Source: Streptacidiphilus sp. P02-A3a
GTDB taxonomy: Bacteria; Actinomycetota; Actinomycetes; Streptomycetales; Streptomycetaceae
NCBI RefSeq assembly: GCF_014084105.1
Contig: NZ_CP048289.1
Coordinates: 3,667,922 to 3,731,921, forward strand
Reading direction: 5' to 3'
Length of the DNA stretch: 64,000 nucleotides
The position numbers were made by a program, and so were the translations under genes. Below, in pieces: positions 1-7,904 of this stretch. Within the stretch, counting starts at the first letter, position 1, and the number at the start of each line of letters is the position of its first letter. Under the pieces are notes generated by a model. It had not been told where the DNA came from, did not search any database, and was given only the letters and a program-made list of their open reading frames with translations.

Positions 1-277
1 GCCACTGGAAGCCGCCGTGGCTGCTGGCCAGCGCCAGTATGACCACGAACAGCACGATGTCCACCACGCCGAGCACGATCGCGGACATCGCCATGCCCGA
101 ACCGCCCGCTCCGCCGCGCCGGGCGTTCCGCAGGCCGACGCCCCCGAAGATCAACGCCAGTGGGCCCAGAATGAAGTTGAAGAGGAAGATCCCGACGATC
201 CCGCAGACCAGGCCCGCGATCGCAAGGCCGTTGCTACCGCTGCGGGTCGCAGTCGAGTCACCGTATCCCGTCGCCAT
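1..277 (-). CDS. DUF4190-like small membrane protein (partial)
   Basis: The gene runs off the left edge, so its C-terminus is missing. Reading the minus strand from an ATG at 275-277 gives a Ser/Gly/Thr-rich start. A hydrophobic segment (GLAIAGLVCGIVGIFLF) follows, then a loop containing FGGVGLRNARRGG, then a second membrane segment (AMSAIVLGVVDIVLFVVI). Two helices joined by a GxxGLxxARR turn are the hallmark of DUF4190 proteins, which are small actinobacterial membrane proteins of unknown function. A GGGGAG ribosome site lies just upstream of the ATG. The gene is divergent from the hydrogenase operon, with about 430 bp between the two starts. Confidence 0.75.
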   Translation of the reverse strand, partial: MATGYGDSTATRSGSNGLAIAGLVCGIVGIFLFNFILGPLALIFGGVGLRNARRGGAGGSGMAMSAIVLGVVDIVLFVVILALASSHGGFQW

Positions 278-594
278 TGTTACTCCCCGAAGATGGATTC
301 GCTTGCTCGTGAAGGTCGCGTGCCCCGGCAACTCCGCTATATGCCGGTCCTTCTGACGATGACGCAGAATTCCGCGCGGCAGAGCCGGGTACCGGTAACG
401 CTCGCGACGCCTTGAGACGCGTTGTCGGTCGGCCTACTCGAAGACCGCCGAGTGGCCCTGCCGGGGATCGCTTTCGGGTGACCTCCGCGACCCGGCGCGG
501 CGGCGGCGCGCCGGGGGTGCCCGACGATCGCCACTGACTGGGTCCGAGCAGGCGCCGGACGGCGTCGGCGCGGACAGTGGCCCCGAGCCGCACG
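278..594. other. Non-coding divergent promoter region
   Basis: This is the first part of the roughly 430 bp spacer between the divergent DUF4190 gene and hhyS. Frames here overlap on both strands without a recognisable domain, and I see no RNA gene. It most probably holds the promoters of both genes. I could not identify a convincing -35/-10 pair. Confidence 0.5.
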
Positions 595-647
595 GCGGGT
601 TCACCGGTCCGGCCGCTCCAGCAGTGCGCTCGGACCGGTGAACCCGC
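595..647. promoter_or_regulatory. Perfect 17-bp inverted repeat upstream of hhyS
   Basis: The left arm at 595-611 (GCGGGTTCACCGGTCCG) is the exact reverse complement of the right arm at 631-647, with a 19-nt spacer. It ends 57 bp before the hhyS start codon. No gene reads into it from the left, so it is unlikely to be the terminator of an upstream gene. It could be the operator of the hydrogenase operon, with arms about three helical turns apart, or a hairpin in the 5' leader. No T-rich tract follows. Confidence 0.6.
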
Positions 648-704
648 AGGCTGATCGGTGGACGCACAGGTTTGCCGCACAGACCTCCCCGAGGAGGAAC
701 CGCC

Positions 705-1793
705 ATGAACGCACCATCCCCGGCCACCGCCACGGCAGCGGAGCCCGCCGGACCCGCTGCCGAAGAAGAGTCCCCGATCCACATCCTCTGGATCAACGCC
801 GGCCTGAGCTGCGACGGCGACTCCGTCTCGCTGACCGCCGCCACCCAGCCCAGCATCGAGGAGATCGCCCTCAGCGTGCTGCCAGGGCTGCCGAAGATCG
901 CTGTGCACTGGCCGCTGATCGACTTCGAGTGCGGTCCGGTCCAGGGCGCGGACAACTTCATCGAGTGGTTCTTCAAGGGCGAGCGGGGCGAGATCGACCC
1001 GTTCGTGCTGGTCGTCGAGGGCTCGATCCCGAACGAGTCGATCAAGTCGGAGGGCTACTGGTGCGGGTTCGGCGACGACCCGGCCACCGGGCAGCCGATC
1101 ACCACCAGCGAGTGGATCGACCGGCTCGCGCCCAAGGCGCTGGCCGTGGTCGCCATCGGGACCTGCGCCACCTACGGCGGCATCCACGCGATGGAGGGCA
1201 ACCCGACCGGGGCCATGGGCGTGCCCGACTACCTGGGCTGGGACTGGAAGTCCAAGGCGGGCATCCCCATCGTGTGCGTCCCGGGCTGTCCGATCCAGCC
1301 GGACAACTTCGCCGAGACCCTGGTCTACCTGCTGCACCAGGCGACCGGCGCGGCCCCGATGATCCCGCTGGACGAGCAGCTGCGCCCGGCCTGGCTGTTC
1401 GGGGCGACCGTGCACGAGGGCTGCGACCGGGCCGGGTACTACGAGCAGGGCCAGTTCGCCACCACCTACGACTCGCCCAAGTGCCTGGTGAAGCTGGGCT
1501 GCTGGGGACCGGTGGTGAAGTGCAACGTGCCCAAGCGCGGCTGGATGAACGGAATCGGCGGCTGCCCCAACGTCGGCGGCATCTGCATCGCCTGCACCAT
1601 GCCCGGGTTCCCGGACAAGTTCATGCCGTTCATGGACGAGCCCCCCGGCGGCAAGGTCTCCAGCACCGCCAGCGCGGCCTACGGCTCGGTGATCCGCAGA
1701 CTGCGCGGGATCACCATGCACACCGTGGACAAGGAGCCCAAGTGGCGCCACCGCGGCGAGCAGCTCAGCACCGGCTACCGGCCGCCCTGGTGA
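705..1793 (+). CDS. hhyS: [NiFe]-hydrogenase group 1h small subunit
   Basis: This is the electron-transfer subunit of a membrane-associated uptake hydrogenase, 362 residues long. The start is the ATG at 705, which has a GAGGAGGA ribosome site 6 nt upstream; an in-frame TTG at 672 lacks one. The usual N-terminal CxxC ligand pair is here C36-D37-G38-D39, so Asp replaces the second Cys of the proximal cluster. C154 and C195 complete that site. Distal-cluster ligands are H237, C240, C260 and C266. Medial-cluster candidates are C273, C287, C294 and C297. There is no Tat signal peptide, unlike classical periplasmic group 1 enzymes. Cys/Asp coordination is established for the actinobacterial-type hydrogenase class that scavenges atmospheric H2. 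First gene of a 13-kb operon. Confidence 0.95.
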   Translation: MNAPSPATATAAEPAGPAAEEESPIHILWINAGLSCDGDSVSLTAATQPSIEEIALSVLPGLPKIAVHWPLIDFECGPVQGADNFIEWFFKGERGEIDPFVLVVEGSIPNESIKSEGYWCGFGDDPATGQPITTSEWIDRLAPKALAVVAIGTCATYGGIHAMEGNPTGAMGVPDYLGWDWKSKAGIPIVCVPGCPIQPDNFAETLVYLLHQATGAAPMIPLDEQLRPAWLFGATVHEGCDRAGYYEQGQFATTYDSPKCLVKLGCWGPVVKCNVPKRGWMNGIGGCPNVGGICIACTMPGFPDKFMPFMDEPPGGKVSSTASAAYGSVIRRLRGITMHTVDKEPKWRHRGEQLSTGYRPPW

Positions 1794-1794
1794 G

Positions 1795-1839
1795 CGCGGC
1801 GCCGCTCAGCCGCAGTCCCCGCGGCTGAGCGGCGCCGCG
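1795..1839 (+). other. 19-bp perfect hairpin between hhyS and hhyL
   Basis: Immediately after the hhyS stop codon, bases 1795-1813 and 1821-1839 form a perfect 19-bp inverted repeat with a 7-nt loop (AGTCCCC). A third partial copy of the motif (CGGCTGAGCGGTCCCC) follows. No U-tract is present, and the next gene belongs to the same enzyme. The element is therefore more likely an mRNA-stabilising, processing or partial attenuation structure that tunes small to large subunit ratio than a full terminator. Confidence 0.6.
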
Positions 1840-1886
1840 GCTGAGCGGTCCCCGCAGCTGAGAAGTCCCCCTCCACCACGAAGCAG

Positions 1887-3698
1887 ATGACGAAGGGCAC
1901 GGCAGAGACGATGGTTGCACCGACGACAAAGGCGGCCGGAGACGGCAGCGGCCTCACGGAGATGTCCTGGGATCCGATCACCCGGATCGTTGGCAGCCTC
2001 GGCATCCACACGAAGATCGACTTCAAGCAGAAGCGGGTCGCCGAGTGCTACAGCACCTCGTCGGTCTTCCGTGGCTACAGCGTCTTCATGCGCGGCAAGG
2101 ACCCCCGCGACGCGCACTTCATCACCAGCCGCATCTGCGGCATCTGCGGTGACAACCACGCCACCTGCTCGGTGTACGCGCAGAACATGGCGTACGGGGT
2201 GAAGCCGCCGCACCTGGGGGAGTGGATCATCAACCTGGGCGAGTCCGCTGAGTACATGTTCGACCACAACATCTTCCAGGAGAACCTGGTCGGGGTCGAC
2301 TACTGCGAGCGGATGGTCAAGGAGACCAACCCCGGCGTGCTGGAGCTGGCCGAGCGCACGGCCGCACCGCACGCCGGGGAGCACGGCTACCGGACCATCG
2401 CCGACATCATGCGCTCGCTCAACCCGATCGTGGGCGAGTTCTACCGCGAGGCGCTACAGGTCAGCCGCTACACCCGGGAGATGTTCTGCCTGATGGAGGG
2501 ACGCCACGTGCACCCCTCCACGCTCTACCCGGGTGGCGTCGGCACGGTCGCGTCGGTCCAGCTGTTCACCGACTACCTCAGCCGGCTGATGCGCTACGTC
2601 GAGTTCATGAAGCGGGTCGTGCCGCTGCACGACGACCTCTTCGACTTCTTCTACGAGGCACTGCCCGGCTACGAGGAGGTCGGCCGCCGCCGGGTGCTGC
2701 TCGGCTGCTGGGGCGCGCTGAACGATCCCGACCACTGCGACTTCACCTACCGCAACATGACCGACTGGGGACGGCGGATGTTCGTCACCCCCGGCATCGT
2801 GGTGGACGGCAAGCTGGTCACCAACGACCTGACCGAGATCAACCTGGGCATCCGGATCCTGCTCGGCAGCTCGTACTACCAGGACTGGGAGGGCAAGGAG
2901 CAGTTCGTCACGCACGACCCGCTCGGCAACCCGGTCGATCCGCGCCACCCGTGGAACCAGCACACCATCCCGGCGCCGCAGAAGCGCGACTTCGACGACA
3001 AGTACAGCTGGGTGATGTCCCCGCGCTGGTTCGACGGCAAGGACTACCTGGCGCTGGACACCGGCGGCGGCCCGATCGCCCGGCTGTGGTCCACCGCGCT
3101 GTCCGGCCTGGTCGACGTCGGCTACGTCAAGGCCACCGGCCACAGCGTGGTGATCAACCTGCCGAAGACCATGACCAAGCCGGAGACCAGCTTCGAGTGG
3201 AAGATCCCGAAGTGGAGCAACGCCCTGGAGCGCAACCGCGCCCGGACCTACTTCCAGGCGTACGCGGCGGCGATGGCACTGCACTTCGCCGAGAAGGGGC
3301 TGGCCGAGGTCCGCGCCGGACGCACCCAGACCTGGGAGAAGTTCGAGGTCCCGGAGGAGGGCCTGGGCGTCGGCTTCACCGAGGCGGTACGCGGTGTGCT
3401 GTCGCACCACATGGTGATCCGCGACGGCAAGATCGCCAACTACCACCCCTACCCGCCGACCCCGTGGAACGCCAGCACCCGGGACACCTTCGGGACGCCC
3501 GGCCCCTACGAGGACGCGGTGCAGAACACGCCGATCTTCGAGGAGAACACCCCGGAGAACTTCAAGGGCATCGACATCATGCGCGCCGTGCGCAGCTTCG
3601 ACCCCTGCCTGCCGTGCGGGGTCCACATGTACCTGGGCGACGGCAAGAGCGTGCAGCAGATGCACGTGCCCACCGGCCTGAGCGGGATGGGCGGATGA
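1887..3698 (+). CDS. hhyL: [NiFe]-hydrogenase group 1h large (catalytic) subunit
   Basis: This catalytic subunit of 603 residues carries the NiFe(CN)2CO centre that splits H2. The L1 motif is RICGICGDNH, with C84 and C87 as metal ligands. The L2 motif near the C-terminus is DPCLPCGVH, with C574 and C577. A 23-residue tail follows His580, as expected for a precursor cleaved after that His by a maturation protease. The protease gene lies downstream at 7138. Length and motifs fit the actinobacterial high-affinity class. The stop overlaps the next start (ATGA). The first ATG (1887) has only a weak ribosome site; an ATG at 1911 is an alternative start. Confidence 0.95.
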   Translation: MTKGTAETMVAPTTKAAGDGSGLTEMSWDPITRIVGSLGIHTKIDFKQKRVAECYSTSSVFRGYSVFMRGKDPRDAHFITSRICGICGDNHATCSVYAQNMAYGVKPPHLGEWIINLGESAEYMFDHNIFQENLVGVDYCERMVKETNPGVLELAERTAAPHAGEHGYRTIADIMRSLNPIVGEFYREALQVSRYTREMFCLMEGRHVHPSTLYPGGVGTVASVQLFTDYLSRLMRYVEFMKRVVPLHDDLFDFFYEALPGYEEVGRRRVLLGCWGALNDPDHCDFTYRNMTDWGRRMFVTPGIVVDGKLVTNDLTEINLGIRILLGSSYYQDWEGKEQFVTHDPLGNPVDPRHPWNQHTIPAPQKRDFDDKYSWVMSPRWFDGKDYLALDTGGGPIARLWSTALSGLVDVGYVKATGHSVVINLPKTMTKPETSFEWKIPKWSNALERNRARTYFQAYAAAMALHFAEKGLAEVRAGRTQTWEKFEVPEEGLGVGFTEAVRGVLSHHMVIRDGKIANYHPYPPTPWNASTRDTFGTPGPYEDAVQNTPIFEENTPENFKGIDIMRAVRSFDPCLPCGVHMYLGDGKSVQQMHVPTGLSGMGG

Positions 3699-4327
3699 GC
3701 GCGACCCGGACCCCGGCGACCCAGGCCCCGGCGACCCAGACCCCGGCGGCCGGTGCCCCGGCGCCCGGTACCCCGGCGTCGGCCGTCCGGGCTGCCGACG
3801 CCGAGCGGGCCGGACACCGGGTCGAGGAGATCCTGGACCGCCTCGCCGCCTCCGGCGACCGCGAGGCCTGCGCCGCGGCCGAGGAGCTGGTCCGCACGCT
3901 GATGGACTTCTACGGCGCCGGGCTGGCCAGGATGCTGGACCTGCTGCGCACCGATGCCGACCAGCCCTCGGGACCGGCCGCGCTGGACCGGCTGCTGCGC
4001 GACGAGCTGGTCTCCGGCCTGCTGGTACTGCACGACCTGCACCCGGAGGACCTGCTCACCAGGATCGGCCGCGCCCTGGACGGCCTGCCCGGCCGTCCGG
4101 TCGAGCTGGTGGCCTTCGACGAGGCCACCAGCACGCTGCGGGTGCGCTCGGTCAACGCGGGCGGCTGCGGCTGCCCCAGCACCAGTGCCGCCGCCCGGCA
4201 GTCGGTCGAGGACGCGCTGTCCTGCTTCGCCGCCGAGGTCGCCGCGGTGGAGCTGGAGACCGCCGGGGCCGAGCAGCAGCCGGTGCTGTTGCAGATCTCC
4301 GCCCGGCCCCCGGTGGCGGCCTCGTGA
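3695..4327 (+). CDS. NifU-like C-terminal domain protein in hydrogenase operon
   Basis: The protein has 210 residues. About 40 low-complexity N-terminal residues (repeated TPAT/APAT) precede a helical domain, then a NifU/Nfu-like domain with the motif GGCGCPSTS around residue 160. The family normally uses CxxC to hold a transient Fe-S cluster; here the spacing looks like CxC (C-G-C). The likely role is Fe-S cluster delivery to the hydrogenase small subunit or electron relay from it. From memory, an Fe-S protein occupies a comparable position in mycobacterial hhy operons (HhyE). The gene overlaps hhyL and the next gene by 4 nt each, so it is probably translationally coupled. Confidence 0.75.
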   Translation: MSATRTPATQAPATQTPAAGAPAPGTPASAVRAADAERAGHRVEEILDRLAASGDREACAAAEELVRTLMDFYGAGLARMLDLLRTDADQPSGPAALDRLLRDELVSGLLVLHDLHPEDLLTRIGRALDGLPGRPVELVAFDEATSTLRVRSVNAGGCGCPSTSAAARQSVEDALSCFAAEVAAVELETAGAEQQPVLLQISARPPVAAS

Positions 4328-4983
4328 GTACCCGCCGGGCCCAGCCCACCGACCGGCCCGCGGGGATCGGCCTGCGCCGGTTCCGGGTCGCCGCGCCGCC
4401 CGCGCCGGAACGCTGCGAGCTGTGCGGCGTCCAGGTGGCCGAGGGCGCGCACCGGCACCTGGTGGACGCCGAGAAGCGCTCGCTGTCCTGCGCCTGCACC
4501 CCCTGCGCGCTGCTGTTCGAGCAGCGGGGCGCGGCCGGGGGCCGGTTCCGCACCGTTCCCGACCGCTGGCTCAGCGATCCCGACCACACCCTGGACGACA
4601 GCGCCTGGGACCTGCTGCAGATCCCGGTCAGCGTTGCCTTCTTCTTCCGCAACGCCGCCCTGGACCGGCTGGTCGCCCTCTACCCCAGCCCGGCGGGAGC
4701 CACCGAGAGCGAACTCGACCCCTCCACCTGGCAGGAGGTGCTCGGCCGCAGCCGGATCGCGGAACTGCTCGAACCCGACCTGGAGGCGCTGCTGGTGCAC
4801 CGCGTCGACGGCCGGTACGAGTGCTTCCTGGTGCCGATCGACAGCTGCTACGAGCTGGTCGGCCGGATGCGGCTGCACTGGCAGGGGTTCGACGGCGGCG
4901 CCGAGGCCCGGGCCGACCTGGAGCAGTTCTTCGCCCGGGTCTCCGCTCGGGCCCGGGTGCCGCGGGAGGTCGGTCAGCCGTGA
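4324..4983 (+). CDS. DUF5947 family protein, hydrogenase accessory
   Basis: This 219-residue protein starts at a GTG that overlaps the previous stop. Two Cys pairs near the N-terminus, CELC (about residues 34-37) and CACTPC (about 58-63), look like a zinc or Fe-S knuckle. The rest is a mixed alpha/beta domain with conserved-looking segments (SVAFFFRNAALDRLVALYPSP). No enzymatic motif is recognised. DUF5947 proteins are, to my knowledge, found in group 1h hydrogenase operons. The position between the NifU-like and DUF6084 genes suggests a role in assembly or electron transfer, but the function is unknown. Confidence 0.75.
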   Translation: MSTRRAQPTDRPAGIGLRRFRVAAPPAPERCELCGVQVAEGAHRHLVDAEKRSLSCACTPCALLFEQRGAAGGRFRTVPDRWLSDPDHTLDDSAWDLLQIPVSVAFFFRNAALDRLVALYPSPAGATESELDPSTWQEVLGRSRIAELLEPDLEALLVHRVDGRYECFLVPIDSCYELVGRMRLHWQGFDGGAEARADLEQFFARVSARARVPREVGQP

Positions 4984-5660
4984 CCGAGTTCTCCTTCGCC
5001 TGTACCGGTGTGCGGCCCGACCGCTACGCCGCCGGGCCGACGCTGGTGTTCACCCTGCGGATCACGGCCGACCCCGGCACCCGGGTGCATGCCATCGCGC
5101 TGCGCTGCCAGCTGCGGATCGAGCCGGGCAAGCGCGGCTACCGGCAGGACGAGGCCGAGGGCCTGGCCGACCTCTTCGGCGAGCGCCGCCGCTGGGGCGC
5201 GAGCATGCTGCCGGTCCAGTTCGCCCAGGTCTCGCTGGTGGTGCCGGGCTTCACCGGGGAGACCGAGGTGGAGCTGCCGGTACCGTGCAGCTACGACCTC
5301 GACGTGGCGCCGACCCGCTACTTCCACGCCCTGGAGCAGGGCGAGGCGCCACTGCTGCTGCTCTTCTCCGGTACCGCGTTCACCGGCCCGGGCGGCTTCC
5401 AGGTGGAGCCGGTGCCCTGGGACCGGGAGGCGTCCTTCCGGCTGCCGCTCACGGTCTGGCGGGAGATGATCGAGCAGCACTTCCCCGGCTGCGGCTGGCT
5501 GCGGCTGCCCCGCGACACCATGGACGCCCTGCTCGCCTTCCGCTCCCGGCAGGCGCTGCCCTCCTGGGAGGCCACCGTGCGGGCGCTGCTGGACACCGCC
5601 GAACCCGCGCTGCCGGTCGGCGCGCCCAGCCAGGCCATCCCGGAGAGGACGGCTCCGTGA
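4980..5660 (+). CDS. DUF6084 family protein, hydrogenase accessory
   Basis: The product has 226 residues, with a GTG start overlapping the DUF5947 stop by 4 nt. The sequence is beta-rich (FACTGVRPDRYAAGPTLVFT and similar strands) and has no Cys cluster, membrane helix or signal peptide. It resembles a beta-sandwich adaptor more than an enzyme. It is assigned to DUF6084 by its operon position and overall look. Function is unknown; co-transcription with hydrogenase genes implies a structural, assembly or attachment role. Confidence 0.65.
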   Translation: MTEFSFACTGVRPDRYAAGPTLVFTLRITADPGTRVHAIALRCQLRIEPGKRGYRQDEAEGLADLFGERRRWGASMLPVQFAQVSLVVPGFTGETEVELPVPCSYDLDVAPTRYFHALEQGEAPLLLLFSGTAFTGPGGFQVEPVPWDREASFRLPLTVWREMIEQHFPGCGWLRLPRDTMDALLAFRSRQALPSWEATVRALLDTAEPALPVGAPSQAIPERTAP

Positions 5661-7141
5661 CCACGACCACCGCGCTCACGCCGGAGATCGAGACCAGCTT
5701 CGCCGCCGCCCGGCAGGTCGCCGACGCGGTGCTGTTCGAGGGCTACGTGCTCTACCCCTACCGGGCCTCGGCCGCCAAGAACCGGCTGCGCTGGCAGTTC
5801 GGCGTACTGGTGCCGCCCGGCTGGGGCGCGGACAGCGGCGAGCACGCCCTCCAACGCACCGAGTGCCTGATGGAGCCCCGGGCCGGGGCGACCCTGTTCG
5901 TGGAGCTGCGGTTCCTGCACGCCCAGCGGCGCACCGTGCAGCGGTCGCTGCCGGACGGCGGCTTCGAGACCGTGGCCGAGTTGGAGCTCGCCGACCGGGT
6001 GCTCTCGGCCTGGGACGAGGGCATCGAGGAGCAGGTGCAACTCTCCTTCCCGGTATCCGCGTTGAGCGGCAAGGGGGAGGAGTTGCGGTTCACCCGGCCG
6101 GCCGCGGAGGAGACCGAGCCGGTCCACGACGAGGCCGGCCGACAGGTCGGTCGGCTGCTGCGCCGCCGCGAGGAGGTGCACGGCCTGGTGCGGTTGACCA
6201 CGGCCGAGGTTCCCGGCCCCTACGCGGTACAGCGGCTGACCGCGGTGGTCGAGAACACCAGCGAGTGGACCCCGCCGCAGGCCGACGCCGACCGCGAGGC
6301 CGCGCTGCCCCGCGCCCTGGTCTCGGCCCACCTGATGCTGGGTCTGGACACCGGCTCCTTCCTGTCCCTGGCCGACCCGCCGGAGTGGGCCAGGGCCGAG
6401 TCCGCCCGCTGCGAGAACCTGCACACCTGGCCGGTGCTGGCCGGTCAGGGCGGCCGGTCGGACGTGGTGCTGTCCTCGCCGATCATCCTGGAGGACCATC
6501 CCGCCATCGCCCCGGAGAGCATCGGCCCGCTGTACGACGCCACCGAGATCGACGAGATCCTGGCCCTGCGCACGGCGGCCCTCACCGACCAGGAGAAGCG
6601 CGAGGCCCGGGGCACCGACGCGCGCGCGGCAGCGGTGATCGACCTCGCCGACTCGATGCCACCCGAGGTGCTGGACCGGCTGCACGGCGCGGTCCGGGCG
6701 CTGCGGGAGATCACCGGTCCGGACCGCCACCGGCAACCGCCCGACCCGCCCGACCCGTTCGACCAGATCGTGCCCTTCGACCCCTACGCCGACGCCGAGC
6801 CGCAGCGGCCCTGGTGGGACCCGGAGAGTGACCGCAGCGTCGACCCGGCCCGGGACCGGGTGCTGATCGACGGTGTCCCGGTGGGCGCGGGCAGCCGGGT
6901 GGTGCTGCGCCCCGGCCGACGCCGCACCGACGCCCAGGACCTGTTCCTGCACGGCCTCGGTGCCCAGGTCGAGGCGGTGCTGCACGACGTCGACGGCGGG
7001 GTGCACCTGGCGGTCACCGTCGAGGGCGACCCGGGCGCCGACATCAGACGCGAACAGGGCCGGTTCCTCTACTTCCAGCCCGACGAGGTCGTTCCCGACG
7101 GCATCGTTCCCGACGGCATCGTTCCGGTGGAGGAGCCATGA
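5657..7141 (+). CDS. Uncharacterised 494-residue hydrogenase-operon protein
   Basis: The GTG start overlaps the previous stop and the end overlaps the protease gene (ATGA), so the gene is locked into the operon. The protein is soluble with no signal peptide. Residues 1 to about 330 form a beta-rich domain; a Pro/Asp-rich linker around residues 355-380 (PPDPPDPFDQ) leads to a C-terminal domain beginning near DRVLIDGVPVGAGSRVVLRPG. The last residues contain a tandem PDGIVPDGIVP made by a 15-bp duplication. I recognise no characterised family. It is large and invariantly packed with the hydrogenase genes, so it is a candidate assembly factor or physical partner of HhySL. Confidence 0.8.
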   Translation: MTTTTALTPEIETSFAAARQVADAVLFEGYVLYPYRASAAKNRLRWQFGVLVPPGWGADSGEHALQRTECLMEPRAGATLFVELRFLHAQRRTVQRSLPDGGFETVAELELADRVLSAWDEGIEEQVQLSFPVSALSGKGEELRFTRPAAEETEPVHDEAGRQVGRLLRRREEVHGLVRLTTAEVPGPYAVQRLTAVVENTSEWTPPQADADREAALPRALVSAHLMLGLDTGSFLSLADPPEWARAESARCENLHTWPVLAGQGGRSDVVLSSPIILEDHPAIAPESIGPLYDATEIDEILALRTAALTDQEKREARGTDARAAAVIDLADSMPPEVLDRLHGAVRALREITGPDRHRQPPDPPDPFDQIVPFDPYADAEPQRPWWDPESDRSVDPARDRVLIDGVPVGAGSRVVLRPGRRRTDAQDLFLHGLGAQVEAVLHDVDGGVHLAVTVEGDPGADIRREQGRFLYFQPDEVVPDGIVPDGIVPVEEP

Positions 7142-7647
7142 GCCCGCGCACCCTGGTCGCCGGGATCGGCAACATCTTCCTGGGCGACGACGGCTTCGGG
7201 GTGGAGACGGTGCGGCGGCTGGCGGCCGAGCCGCTGCCGGAGCATGTCGAGACCGCCGACATCGGCGTGCGCGGCGTCCACCTCGCCTACCAACTGCTCG
7301 ACGGATACGACCTGGTGGTGCTGGTCGACGCCACCGCGCGCGGCGGCGCACCCGGGACGCTGTACCTGATCGAGGTCGGCGAGCAGGCCGCCGTCGAACC
7401 TGAGGCCGCCCTGCTGGACGGGCACCGGATGTCCCCGGACACCGTGCTGGCGCTGCTGGACACGCTCTGCGCCGGAACCGGAGGCACCGCGCCCGGCCGC
7501 ACGGTGGTGGTCGGCTGCGAGCCGGCCACCGTCGAGGAGGGCATCGGCCTCAGCGAACCGGTCGCCGGGGCGGTCCCCGAGGCCGTCCGGCTGATCCTGA
7601 GCCTGACCGGCGACCAGGCCGGCCACGCACTGACCGCCACGCACTGA
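7138..7647 (+). CDS. Hydrogenase maturation endopeptidase (HyaD/HybD type)
   Basis: This is a 169-residue protease of the M52 family, which removes the C-terminal tail of the large subunit after nickel insertion. The N-terminus shows the family signature GIGNIFLGDDGFG, with the metal-sensing Glu/Asp region. Further on are DIGVRG, the usual Asp-Gly segment after strand 2, and VVLVDAT. The length is typical for the family. The substrate is almost certainly the HhyL precursor, whose 23-residue tail follows DPCLPCGVH. The start overlaps the previous gene. Confidence 0.92.
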   Translation: MSPRTLVAGIGNIFLGDDGFGVETVRRLAAEPLPEHVETADIGVRGVHLAYQLLDGYDLVVLVDATARGGAPGTLYLIEVGEQAAVEPEAALLDGHRMSPDTVLALLDTLCAGTGGTAPGRTVVVGCEPATVEEGIGLSEPVAGAVPEAVRLILSLTGDQAGHALTATH

Positions 7648-7682
7648 CCGCCATGTCCTGTAGTGGAGAGGAAACCGGCACC

Positions 7683-7787
7683 ATGAAGAAGATCATCGCG
7701 CTGGGCGCGGCCGTCGCCGTGGCCTGCGCCGTCGGCAAGCAGGTCCTGCCCGACATCCAGCGCTACCTGCGGATGCGCCGGATGTGA
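7683..7787 (+). CDS. DUF6893 family tiny protein
   Basis: A 34-residue protein starts at the ATG of 7683, with GAGAGGAAA upstream. It has one hydrophobic helix (IIALGAAVAVACAVGKQVL) followed by a basic end (IQRYLRMRRM). This matches the pattern of the DUF6893 small proteins of Streptomyces: MK start, short helix, then PDIxRYLRxRxM. It may be a membrane-surface anchor or regulator for the hydrogenase, since it sits between the protease and hypA, but no function is known. Confidence 0.75.
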   Translation: MKKIIALGAAVAVACAVGKQVLPDIQRYLRMRRM

Positions 7788-7904
7788 GGTCGGCTCCACC
7801 GAACGGGTTGTCCCGGGCGCGGCGCGGGGGCGCGGTACCGCCGTGCCGCCCGGGCCGCGCCCTGTAATGGAGCCGAGCGGATCGGCGGCGGCAGGAGGAG
7901 GACG

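Noticed and set aside
258..1751. Long minus-strand open frames opposite hhyS
   Set aside because: They are antisense shadows of a confidently identified hydrogenase gene; high GC content keeps such frames open.
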